A stretch of DNA of 64,000 bases from Bacillus litorisediminis (GTDB lineage: Bacteria > Bacillota > Bacilli > Bacillales > JC228), in contig NZ_JAKZKT010000015.1 in assembly GCF_022808645.1 (NCBI RefSeq), positions 29,309-93,308 of the forward strand, read 5' to 3'. Numbering within the stretch: the stretch's first letter is position 1; each line of letters starts with the position of its first letter. Of the stretch, positions 42,511 to 50,969 are shown one piece after another. A model generated the notes under the pieces. The model saw nothing but the letters and a program-made list of their open reading frames with translations. It made no database searches and was not told the origin of the DNA. The position numbers and the translations under genes are program-made.

Positions 42511-44217
42511 TTATTTTCTTAATTTCATAACCTCCGCCTCATCTGGCGTCACATAAACAGTCTGCTGCTGTTCATAAATCACAAATCCAGGCTTGGCTCC
42601 ACTTGGTTTCTTCACATGCCTCACTTTGGTAAAGTCGACCGGAACGGAGCTTGAGCTTCTTGCTTTACTGAAATAAGCAGCGAGACGGGCGGCTTCCAGA
42701 ATCGTTTCATTAGTTGGATCAGTCGATCGAATCACGACATGGGATCCGGGAATATCTTTAGTATGAAGCCAAATTTCATCTTTTTTGGCAACTTTATTGG
42801 TTAAGTAATCGTTTTGTTTATTATTTTTACCGACTAGAATTTCCGTTCCATCAGAGGAAATATAGGTTTCAAGGCTAGGAGGCTGCGGTTTATTTTTCTT
42901 TTTCCCCTTATCTGGTTTTGCTTTTAGATACCCTTCTTCGATCAATTCTTCTCTAATTTCTTCAACATCCTTAGGCGCAGCATTTTCGAGCTGCTGGATC
43001 AGCACTTCAAGATATTTAATTTCTTCTATTGCGTGATCAATTTGTTCTTGGACAATGTCAGCTGCATGTTTCAATTTTTGATACTTAGAAAAATAACTTT
43101 GAGCATTTTCAGCCGGGGATTTCGTTTTCTTTAATGGAATCACAATCGTTTCGGCCTCTTCACTGTAGTAGTTTTCAACCTCGATTTCCTCCATCCCCTT
43201 TTCAATCCGGTATAAATTAGCCGTGAGCAGTTCTCCGTAAAGCTGATAACGGTTGGCTTCTTTTGCTTCTTCTAAAGTTTGGAGCAGTTTTTCAATTTTA
43301 AGTTCATTTTTGCGTTTCTCCTGCTGAAGGACTCTTTCAAGGTCTGCGGCTATTTGCTTTATCCGGTCTCTTTCTGCTTTTCCAAAATAATATCGGTCCA
43401 ACAACACACTTAAAGTGGCAAAGCTTTGATATTCACTGCTTATTGAAGATAACGGCATGAAATAGAAGGCTTCCTTCTCCTCACTCAGCATGATTGAAGG
43501 AGTATACTCGTGCTGGCGAATAGTCTTCATCACCGAAACAAACATGTTCGGAAGGGTAACACGATTGGCTAATAGTACACGGGAGACGATTTCCTTCGCA
43601 AGCATCGGTGATAATCCTTCGAAATTCTGGACAAGCTGCTGTGGCAGTTTTCCGCTGTTAAAATCAATCTTCTTCAACACATCTTCTTCCGTAGCTTCAA
43701 GCGGACTCATTTTATCCTGAGCAGGCGGCGCTATATAAGGGTGACCTGGCAACAGTGTTCTATGCCTGTTTAAGTGGGAAGGGATATGCTTAATACAATC
43801 CAAGATTACCATTTTTTCTGGGTCAACTAATAAGAGATTACTGTGTCTGCCCATCAGTTCAATGATTAAATGTTTGTTTTTCCAATCACCAAGCTCGTTT
43901 CTGGACTTGATGCGGAAGGTAATAATCCGATCGAGCCCCTGCTGCTCGATTGCTTCAATCACGCCACCTTCTAAATGCTTGCGTAAAAGCATACAGAACT
44001 TCGGCGGCTCTTTCGGATTCTCGTAGATTTCCTCTGTCAATTGTACCCTGTGGAAACTGGGGTGTGCCGACAGCAATAGCTTATGGGAAATCCCATTCTC
44101 TCTTACTTGTAAAATACATTCTAATTTATAGGGCTGGTGGACCTTATGTATTCTCGCTCCAATTAAACTTTGAAGTTCATGAACCATAGCTCTAGTGAAC
44201 AATCCATCAAAAGACAT
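42511..44217 (-). CDS. rqcH: Rqc2 homologue RqcH, ribosome quality-control factor (NFACT family)
   Basis: 568-aa NFACT protein that binds stalled 50S-peptidyl-tRNA and adds C-terminal alanine tails for proteolysis; older annotations call it fibronectin-binding protein YloA. NFACT-N is at about 1-230, starting MSFDGLFTRAMVHEL. Helix-hairpin-helix and a long coiled coil cover about 270-430. NFACT-R (about 445-560) contains DEIWLHTKDIPGSHVVIRS. AAGGAAG precedes the ATG on the minus strand, and a TATAAT lies at 44268-44273 (minus). Only clear minus-strand gene in the window, divergent from the Ca-ATPase. Confidence 0.94.
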   Translation of the reverse strand: MSFDGLFTRAMVHELQSLIGARIHKVHQPYKLECILQVRENGISHKLLLSAHPSFHRVQLTEEIYENPKEPPKFCMLLRKHLEGGVIEAIEQQGLDRIITFRIKSRNELGDWKNKHLIIELMGRHSNLLLVDPEKMVILDCIKHIPSHLNRHRTLLPGHPYIAPPAQDKMSPLEATEEDVLKKIDFNSGKLPQQLVQNFEGLSPMLAKEIVSRVLLANRVTLPNMFVSVMKTIRQHEYTPSIMLSEEKEAFYFMPLSSISSEYQSFATLSVLLDRYYFGKAERDRIKQIAADLERVLQQEKRKNELKIEKLLQTLEEAKEANRYQLYGELLTANLYRIEKGMEEIEVENYYSEEAETIVIPLKKTKSPAENAQSYFSKYQKLKHAADIVQEQIDHAIEEIKYLEVLIQQLENAAPKDVEEIREELIEEGYLKAKPDKGKKKNKPQPPSLETYISSDGTEILVGKNNKQNDYLTNKVAKKDEIWLHTKDIPGSHVVIRSTDPTNETILEAARLAAYFSKARSSSSVPVDFTKVRHVKKPSGAKPGFVIYEQQQTVYVTPDEAEVMKLRK

Positions 44218-44669
44218 ATGAATACTTCCTTTTATTTATTAAGGCTTGTTAGGCCAAGTGTTTTTTTATTATATACGCGTGTTTTAGCGGACATGGGTTC
44301 CGCTATTTGTGACAAATACGGTGATTTTCAAAATGAAAGGACATAGGTTCCGCTATATTAGCATATACCAGCGATATTTGGCTGACTTTCGGTGAATAGC
44401 GGATCATATGTCCTATTATATCCGCAAAATAGCTATTTTTGCTGAAAATAACGGATTTAATGTCAGATTTGTGAACGATTCAAGACCAATGAAAAAATGT
44501 ACAGCCAAATGGGTCAGTACATTCTGTGCGCTCTCGTTGTTCGTCGTCTAACTCCAGAATAGCACACTTCAGCTTTTGCAATTATTATAGCATTTTTTTG
44601 GACGAGTCTGAATAAGTATCCAAGAGAAGGACAACTCTTTTTTGACCTGAGGGGGGAGTGCGAAACCGT
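44218..44669. other. Divergent intergenic region with palindromic repeats
   Basis: About 450 bp between rqcH and the P-type ATPase without a credible gene. It contains a minus-strand TATAAT for rqcH, a cluster of TAGCGGA/TCCGCTA palindromes (44285-44440), and the ATPase ribosome site. No clear sigma-A promoter for the ATPase is visible; TATTAT at 44583-44588 is a weak candidate. Confidence 0.7.
44285..44440. repeat. TAGCGGA-n7-TCCGCTA palindromic repeat cluster, copy A
   Basis: One full palindrome TAGCGGA(7 nt)TCCGCTA occupies 44285-44305 and is followed by TTTG. Degenerate copies follow: AAAGGACATAGGTTCCGCTA (about 44336) and AATAGCGGATCATATGTCC (about 44395). The same core recurs at 61664-61830. 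These look like a dispersed small repeat family of this genome. Confidence 0.75.
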
Positions 44670-47348
44670 ATGAAATTTCATGAAATGCCAGTAGAAGATC
44701 TGGAAAGAAGTCTAGCTACCAATTTTGAAAGAGGTTTGACGAATGATGAGGTGAAAAAGAGAAGAAAGAAACATGGATATAACGAATTAGAAGAGGGAGA
44801 GAAACAATCGGCCCTTCTCCTGTTCTTTAGCCAATTTAAAGATTTTATGGTTCTCGTACTGCTCGGTGCCACCCTGATTTCAGGGCTGCTCGGGGAGTAT
44901 GTCGATGCCATTGCCATTATGGCGATTGTATTAGTGAATGGTTTTTTAGGATTTTTCCAGGAAAAAAAAGCCGAGAAGTCACTCCAGGCTTTAAAAGAGC
45001 TATCTGCTCCGCAAGTGATGGTGCTTCGAGACGGGGAATGGATTAAAGTCCCGTCAAGAGAAGTTGTCCCTGGCGATATTCTAAAGTTTGCTGCGGGAGA
45101 CCGGGTTGGAGCGGATCTAAGACTGATTGAAGCGAAAAGCTTAGAAATAGAAGAGTCAGCTTTGACAGGTGAGTCCGTTCCGGTTGAAAAAAATGTATCC
45201 CCAATCCGCGATTCTAACCTGTCAATTGGCGATATGCATAATATGGCATTTATGGGAACATTGGTTACTAGAGGGTCAGGAGTCGGGGTCGTTGTTTCAA
45301 CTGGAATGAAAACTGCGATGGGACAAATTGCGGATCTGCTTCAAACAGCTGAATCAACGATGACGCCGTTACAAAGGCGGCTTGAAGAGCTCGGTAAAAT
45401 TTTAATCGTTGCTGCCTTGTTCCTAACTGCACTCGTTGTTGTTGTCGGAATCATACAAGGACATGATTTATATACAATGTTCTTTGCAGGGGTAAGCTTA
45501 GCTGTTGCGGCCATACCAGAAGGATTGCCTGCTATCGTAACAGTTGCCTTGTCACTCGGCGTGCAAAAAATGATCAAACGCAATGCGATCGTCCGCAAGC
45601 TGCCAGCGGTTGAAACATTAGGCTGTGCATCGGTGATTTGTTCTGACAAAACAGGAACGATGACACAAAATAAAATGACGGTTACGAAGCTTTGGAGCGG
45701 CGGCAAAATCTGGGGAGTAACGGGACAAGGCTATGAGCCGGCTGGAGAATTTCTGGATGGTGACAGAGCTGTGGAACCTGCCAGCGAAAAATCATTCCAG
45801 CAGCTTTTAACCTTTGGGATGCTTTGTAATCATGCGGAATTAAAAAATGATGGAGACCATTATTACTTAGATGGCGACCCTACAGAAGGGGCTATGCTGG
45901 TTGCTGCAATGAAAGCTGGCCTATCGAGGAAAAGTCTCTTATCGCAATTTAAAATCGTTCATGAATTTCCGTTTGATTCGGAAAGAAAAATGATGAGCGT
46001 AATTGTAGAAGACCGAAATGGAAAAAAGTTTGTCGTTACAAAGGGAGCACCAGATGTACTTTTAAAGGTGAGTGACTCCATCCTTTATGACAATAAGCTT
46101 CAATATTTATCAGAAACGATGCGGAAAAATGTCGTACAAGCTATCGAGTCAATGGCCGAGCAAGCATTGCGCACTATTGCAGTCGGATACAGACCGTTAC
46201 AAACAGGAACCTACCCTCTCCATGAAATGGAGGCAGAGAAGGATTTAACGTTTGTCGGATTACAAGGAATGATCGACCCGCCGCGGCCAGAAGTTAGAGA
46301 AGCCGTTAAACAATGTAAGAAGGCTGGTATCCAAACGGTCATGATTACGGGTGATCACGCAATTACAGCCAGAGCGATTGCGAAGCAGCTCGGTTTATTG
46401 ACAAACCAAAGCTTAGTATTAGAGGGTCATCAATTAAATGACATGTCAGTCGAGGAACTCGAAGAAGTAGTTGAAAAGACGACTGTATTTGCCCGTGTTT
46501 CCCCAGAGCATAAACTGAAAATCGTAAAAGCTTTCCAAAACCGCGGGCATATTGTAGCGATGACCGGAGATGGTGTTAACGATGCCCCGGCAATTAAAGC
46601 GGCAGACATCGGTGTTGCGATGGGGATTACAGGAACAGATGTTGCGAAAGAGGCGTCCTCTTTAGTGTTACTAGATGATAATTTTACCACGATCAAAGCA
46701 GCCATTGAAGAAGGCCGCAATATCTATGAAAATATCCGCAAATTTATCCGTTATCTGTTAGCCTCCAATGTTGGAGAAATTTTAGTCATGCTTTTCGCGA
46801 TGCTGCTTGCGTTACCGCTTCCGCTTGTACCGATTCAAATATTATGGGTGAATCTTGTAACAGATGGTCTGCCAGCGATGGCTCTTGGGTTAGACCCATC
46901 TGAAGAAGATGTGATGAACCGGAAACCTAGACATCCAAAAGAGGGTGTATTTGCCAGAGGTTTAGGCTGGAAAGTTATTTCAAGAGGTTTCCTGATAGGG
47001 ATTGTCACTTTGATTGCCTTCATGCTTGCATACCAGGGTCAGAAAGAAAATTTAACCTATGCCCAAACTGTAGCTTTTGCGACCTTAGTCATGGCGCAAT
47101 TAATCCATGTGTTCGACTGCCGCAGCGATATTTCAGTATTTGCACGAAATCCGTTTCAAAACAAGTATTTAGTAGGGGCTGTCCTTTCATCCTTAATTCT
47201 GATGCTCATTGTCATCTACTATCCGCCACTGCAAACCGTCTTCCATACGGTGGCGATTGATGTGAAAGATTGGCTGTTGATTACAGGCTTGGCTGCCATT
47301 CCAACGTTTATCTGGGTCGGCTCACATTTTACAAGAAAATCAGTTTAA
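44670..47348 (+). CDS. yloB: P-type calcium-transporting ATPase (YloB-like)
   Basis: P2A-type ATPase of 892 aa with ten membrane helices, expected to export Ca2+ (B. subtilis YloB is a spore-expressed Ca-ATPase). The TGES motif is in ALTGESVPVEK, the phosphorylation site in CSDKTGTMTQNKMTV (about residue 330), and the hinge is TGDGVNDAPAIKAADIG. PEGLP in helix 4 and the N-terminal cation ATPase domain are intact. ATG 44670 follows GGGGGGAG by 12 bases; the GTG at 44658 directly abuts that site. Confidence 0.95.
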   Translation: MKFHEMPVEDLERSLATNFERGLTNDEVKKRRKKHGYNELEEGEKQSALLLFFSQFKDFMVLVLLGATLISGLLGEYVDAIAIMAIVLVNGFLGFFQEKKAEKSLQALKELSAPQVMVLRDGEWIKVPSREVVPGDILKFAAGDRVGADLRLIEAKSLEIEESALTGESVPVEKNVSPIRDSNLSIGDMHNMAFMGTLVTRGSGVGVVVSTGMKTAMGQIADLLQTAESTMTPLQRRLEELGKILIVAALFLTALVVVVGIIQGHDLYTMFFAGVSLAVAAIPEGLPAIVTVALSLGVQKMIKRNAIVRKLPAVETLGCASVICSDKTGTMTQNKMTVTKLWSGGKIWGVTGQGYEPAGEFLDGDRAVEPASEKSFQQLLTFGMLCNHAELKNDGDHYYLDGDPTEGAMLVAAMKAGLSRKSLLSQFKIVHEFPFDSERKMMSVIVEDRNGKKFVVTKGAPDVLLKVSDSILYDNKLQYLSETMRKNVVQAIESMAEQALRTIAVGYRPLQTGTYPLHEMEAEKDLTFVGLQGMIDPPRPEVREAVKQCKKAGIQTVMITGDHAITARAIAKQLGLLTNQSLVLEGHQLNDMSVEELEEVVEKTTVFARVSPEHKLKIVKAFQNRGHIVAMTGDGVNDAPAIKAADIGVAMGITGTDVAKEASSLVLLDDNFTTIKAAIEEGRNIYENIRKFIRYLLASNVGEILVMLFAMLLALPLPLVPIQILWVNLVTDGLPAMALGLDPSEEDVMNRKPRHPKEGVFARGLGWKVISRGFLIGIVTLIAFMLAYQGQKENLTYAQTVAFATLVMAQLIHVFDCRSDISVFARNPFQNKYLVGAVLSSLILMLIVIYYPPLQTVFHTVAIDVKDWLLITGLAAIPTFIWVGSHFTRKSV

Positions 47349-47363
47349 TATGTGTTATAATCC

Positions 47364-47397
47364 AAAAGGTAGTAGAGCTTGTTCTATTACCTTTTTT
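47364..47397 (+). terminator. Intrinsic terminator after yloB
   Basis: AAAAGGTAGTAGA pairs with TCTATTACCTTTT (13 bp, one wobble) with a six-base loop and a T run. Confidence 0.9.
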
Positions 47398-47464
47398 CTA
47401 TTGACACTGAATTCTGTTATCATGAATGGGACGATTTTTATACTTTAGGAAAAGTATAAAATTT

Positions 47465-47625
47465 TGCTAAGATGGGATTCGACGCAGACAAAATTTTTAG
47501 GAATAAAGTACGAATGCCAGGATGGCCTAGTCTAGCGATACATTAGGACGTGGCGTTTCGAGCGTGATAAGGGCAACTAGGCAATCGTCGGTGCCTAAAG
47601 GCTTGACGCAAGCCAAGTTTTCTTT
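47465..47625 (+). ncRNA. Candidate structured leader RNA upstream of yloC
   Basis: The 290-bp gap after the yloB terminator is GC richer than other gaps and full of complementary segments. GCCTAGT (47527-47533) pairs with ACTAGGC (47577-47583) around a compact domain. TAGGCA (47579-47584) can instead pair with TGCCTA (47592-47597), so the two stems are mutually exclusive. GGCTTGACGCAAGCC (47600-47614) forms a short hairpin just before the ribosome site. I do not recognise the class; AAGGGCAA and GACGCAAGCC recall pieces of the c-di-GMP-I riboswitch, but the second arm is missing. It could be a novel cis-regulator or coincidence. Confidence 0.4.
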
Positions 47626-47639
47626 AAGGTGAAAAGGTT

Positions 47640-48527
47640 GTGAAGAGTATGATCAAAAGTATGACTGGCTATGGCAGCAGCTCAAAAGAGGCAGGCTCCT
47701 TTCAAGTCACAGTTGAGCTAAAGGCAGTTAATCATCGTTTTTGTGAAATAAACCTAAGAATTCCCCGATCCTTTCTTCATTTAGAGGATCAGATGAAAAA
47801 AAGAATTCAACGCTTTATACATCGTGGCCGGATTGAGGGCTTTGTCAATATTGAGGGAGAAGGTCTGCTAGTAAAAAATTTTAAGGTCGATTGGATGCTT
47901 TTAGATCAATATGTTGATGCACTACGTGAAATAAAGAATCATTACTCTATCCAAGAACAAGTGAATCTTTCCCACCTTTTAAAACAGGAGGAAATCTTTC
48001 AGATACAAGAAAAAGAAGAACGTTCCCTTGCAGAAGTAGAAGAACTTCTTCTTTCATGTGCAGAAGAAGCAGCACAAGCTCTGCTTTCAATGAGAAGGCT
48101 TGAAGGGGAAGAACTCAAAAACGTCCTGATTCAATACATAAATGAATTACAGCAAATGGTGAATAGTCTCGAAATACGGGCACCATTAGTCACCCGGCAT
48201 TATAAAGAACGTCTTGAAAAGAGAATCAGGGAACTATACACTGGCCCAGTTGATGAAAACCGGCTGTTACAAGAGGTTGCTATTTTCTCCGATAAGGCAG
48301 ATATTAGCGAAGAATTAACTAGGCTATCCAGCCATTGCAGCCAATTTCTTCAATCACTCGAAATAAAAGAGCCTGTTGGGAGAAAGCTTGATTTTCTGAT
48401 TCAAGAAATGAATCGAGAAATTAACACAATCGGTTCCAAAGCTAATGACCAACAAATTGCTCAAGATGTGGTAGAATTGAAAACAATTCTTGAAAAAATG
48501 CGAGAACAAGTTCAAAATATCGAATAG
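47640..48527 (+). CDS. yloC: YicC-family endoribonuclease YloC
   Basis: 295-aa protein of the YicC/YloC family (YicC-N plus DUF1732), now described as an endoribonuclease family linked to stress and stationary phase. The N-terminal signature is [15 protein letters not shown] and the C-terminal signature EEITRL-like [18 protein letters not shown], then [27 protein letters not shown] 47640 lies eight bases after AAGGTG; ATG 47649 is also possible. Sits in the conserved yloC-remA-gmk-rpoZ order. Confidence 0.9.
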   Translation: MKSMIKSMTGYGSSSKEAGSFQVTVELKAVNHRFCEINLRIPRSFLHLEDQMKKRIQRFIHRGRIEGFVNIEGEGLLVKNFKVDWMLLDQYVDALREIKNHYSIQEQVNLSHLLKQEEIFQIQEKEERSLAEVEELLLSCAEEAAQALLSMRRLEGEELKNVLIQYINELQQMVNSLEIRAPLVTRHYKERLEKRIRELYTGPVDENRLLQEVAIFSDKADISEELTRLSSHCSQFLQSLEIKEPVGRKLDFLIQEMNREINTIGSKANDQQIAQDVVELKTILEKMREQVQNIE

Positions 48528-48583
48528 CAAGAATATTTGCTTCTGCTAAAGGGCAAACTATTCTATTAGAATTAGGAGGGCCT

Positions 48584-48847
48584 ATGGGGATACAATTAAT
48601 TAATATTGGTTTTGGGAACATCGTATCTGCCAATCGATTAATCTCAATTGTTAGTCCTGAATCAGCTCCAATTAAGCGTTTAATTCAAGATGCACGTGAT
48701 CGGAATATGCTTATTGATGCTACATACGGAAGACGTACCCGAGCAGTGCTGATTATGGATTCAGACCATGTGATTCTCTCAGCTGTTCAACCCGAAACTG
48801 TAGCTAGTCGATTGGTGGACAGAGATGAGATCGTGGATGAAGGGTAG
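48584..48847 (+). CDS. remA: Extracellular matrix regulator RemA
   Basis: An 87-aa DNA-binding protein (DUF370) that activates biofilm-matrix operons and osmoprotection genes in B. subtilis. The sequence [28 protein letters not shown] and [29 protein letters not shown] are typical of the family. AGGAGGG precedes the ATG. The presence beside gmk is conserved. Confidence 0.95.
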   Translation: MGIQLINIGFGNIVSANRLISIVSPESAPIKRLIQDARDRNMLIDATYGRRTRAVLIMDSDHVILSAVQPETVASRLVDRDEIVDEG

Positions 48848-49477
<630 letters not shown>

Positions 49478-49478
49478 T

Positions 49479-49679
49479 ATGTTATATCCATCAATTGATT
49501 CGCTTTTACAAAAAATAGATTCAAAATACTCTTTAGTTACAATTGCTGCAAAAAGAGCCCGCAAATTAAATTTGAACGAAGAACCGCCTTTATTGGATAA
49601 ATATGTCTCACATAAGAGTGTCGGGAAAGCACTTGAGGAAATTAACAGCGGCGATTTGAAAATGGCAACCAAAGAGTAG
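49479..49679 (+). CDS. rpoZ: RNA polymerase omega subunit
   Basis: A 66-aa omega subunit that aids assembly of beta-prime. The start ATG 49479 ([20 protein letters not shown]) matches the family; ATG 49470 is in frame but overlaps gmk and lies too near [16 protein letters not shown] and [10 protein letters not shown] are conserved. One base separates it from the gmk stop. Confidence 0.95.
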   Translation: MLYPSIDSLLQKIDSKYSLVTIAAKRARKLNLNEEPPLLDKYVSHKSVGKALEEINSGDLKMATKE

Positions 49680-49687
49680 GCTCTTCC

Positions 49688-49730
49688 AGGGGTCTGACCC
49701 CACAATTTTGATTTGTGGGATCAGACCCCT
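49688..49730. repeat. REP-like GGGGTCTGACCCC palindrome / terminator after rpoZ
   Basis: An 18-bp inverted repeat with one mismatch (AGGGGTCTGACCCCACAA against TTGTGGGATCAGACCCCT) and a 7-nt loop, then TTTCATTCTTT. The nested GGGGTC-TGACCCC half is itself nearly palindromic. It may terminate the yloC-rpoZ transcript. It resembles the GGGGTCAGACCCC repeats scattered through many Bacillus genomes. Confidence 0.75.
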
Positions 49731-49755
49731 TTCATTCTTTAAGGGGGTAATAGAA

Positions 49756-50964
49756 ATGGTGAAAAAGAATATTCTTTTATGTGTTTCAGGGGGAATAGCG
49801 GCTTACAAAGGTGCTGGATTAACTAGTAAACTGACCCAGGCGGGGTTTTCCGTCAAGGTCATTATGACAAAGAGTGCGCAAGAATTTGTTGCGCCTCTAA
49901 CGTTTCAAGCTCTTTCGAGACAGCCTGTTTTTACAGATACATTTGCCGAAAAGGATCCTAACGTTATTTCACATATTGACTTAGCCGATTGGGCCGATTT
50001 AATTGTTGTGGCGCCGGCCACTGCCAATGTCATTGGAAAACTGGCTAATGGAATCGCGGACGATATGCTTACCACAACACTGCTCGCATCAACAGCACCT
50101 GTTTGGATTGCACCGGCGATGAATGTACATATGTACGAACATCCCGCAGTTCAACGCAATATACAAATTCTTAAAGATTATGGCTATACATTTGTGGAAC
50201 CAAATGAAGGCTATTTGGCATGCGGATATGTTGGTAAAGGCAGACTGGCTGAGCCTGAAGAAATAACAGAAAAAATAGTAGCTTTCTTTTTGGGGGGAGA
50301 TCAGCAAGACCTGCCACTTAAAGGAAGAAAGATATTGGTAACAGCTGGGCCAACCAAAGAAATGATTGATCCTGTCCGCTACTTAACGAATCGTTCGAGC
50401 GGCAAAATGGGCTATTCGATTGCAGAAGAAGCAGCCAGATTAGGAGCTGAGGTAACTTTAGTATCAGGCCCAGTAAGCCTTGCGGTTCCCGATAAGGTAA
50501 ACCTGGTTAAGGTAGAATCAGCCGAAGAAATGTACAATGCTGTGATGGAAAGATTTGCAGAGCAAGATGCTGTCATCAAGAGTGCTGCAGTCGCTGATTA
50601 TCGGCCTGTCAACGTTTTTGACCGGAAACTGAAGAAACAGGACAGTACCCTCACTATTACGCTGGAAAAGACAAAAGATATCTTAAAAGACCTTGGAAAA
50701 ATTAAATCCCATCAAATTTTGGTTGGTTTTGCTGCCGAAACGAATGATGTAGTAGAATATGCGATGAAAAAATTAAAGGAAAAGAATCTTGATTTGGTAG
50801 TAGCGAATGATGTGACGGAAGCAGGGGCGGGGTTCGAAGGCGATACAAACATTGTAACTCTGATAGATTCAAAAGGTGACCAGGAAGCTCTGCCTATTTT
50901 GTCAAAGACCCAAGTTGCGCAAAAGATTTTAGAGAAAGTGACAGAGCTATTAAAAGGCAGGTGA
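49756..50964 (+). CDS. coaBC: Bifunctional phosphopantothenoylcysteine decarboxylase/synthetase
   Basis: Two steps of coenzyme A synthesis in one 402-aa flavoprotein. The CoaC half (about 1-185) shows VSGGIAAYKG, the catalytic His in SHIDLADWAD, PAMNVHMYEHP and the catalytic Cys in GYLACGYVGKGRL. The CoaB half shows VTAGPTKEMIDPVRYLTN and SSGKMGYSIAEEA. ATG 49756 has AAGGGGG upstream; upstream codons in frame run back into the palindrome and are not coding. Confidence 0.96.
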   Translation: MVKKNILLCVSGGIAAYKGAGLTSKLTQAGFSVKVIMTKSAQEFVAPLTFQALSRQPVFTDTFAEKDPNVISHIDLADWADLIVVAPATANVIGKLANGIADDMLTTTLLASTAPVWIAPAMNVHMYEHPAVQRNIQILKDYGYTFVEPNEGYLACGYVGKGRLAEPEEITEKIVAFFLGGDQQDLPLKGRKILVTAGPTKEMIDPVRYLTNRSSGKMGYSIAEEAARLGAEVTLVSGPVSLAVPDKVNLVKVESAEEMYNAVMERFAEQDAVIKSAAVADYRPVNVFDRKLKKQDSTLTITLEKTKDILKDLGKIKSHQILVGFAAETNDVVEYAMKKLKEKNLDLVVANDVTEAGAGFEGDTNIVTLIDSKGDQEALPILSKTQVAQKILEKVTELLKGR

Positions 50965-50969
50965 GATAC

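Noticed and set aside
44678..44917. Minus-strand frames inside yloB, carB, ileS and similar genes
   Set aside because: Shadows of conserved plus-strand coding sequences, with no ribosome sites or recognisable products.
47465..47625. tmRNA or c-di-GMP-I riboswitch at the yloC leader
   Set aside because: GGGATTCGAC recalls a tmRNA 5' end, but there is no tRNA-like 3' half or tag frame. The c-di-GMP-I resemblance lacks the GAAA tetraloop arm and second helix.
49708..49755. Upstream extension of coaBC
   Set aside because: In-frame codons run through the REP-like palindrome, whereas ATG 49756 has a proper ribosome site and the family N-terminus.
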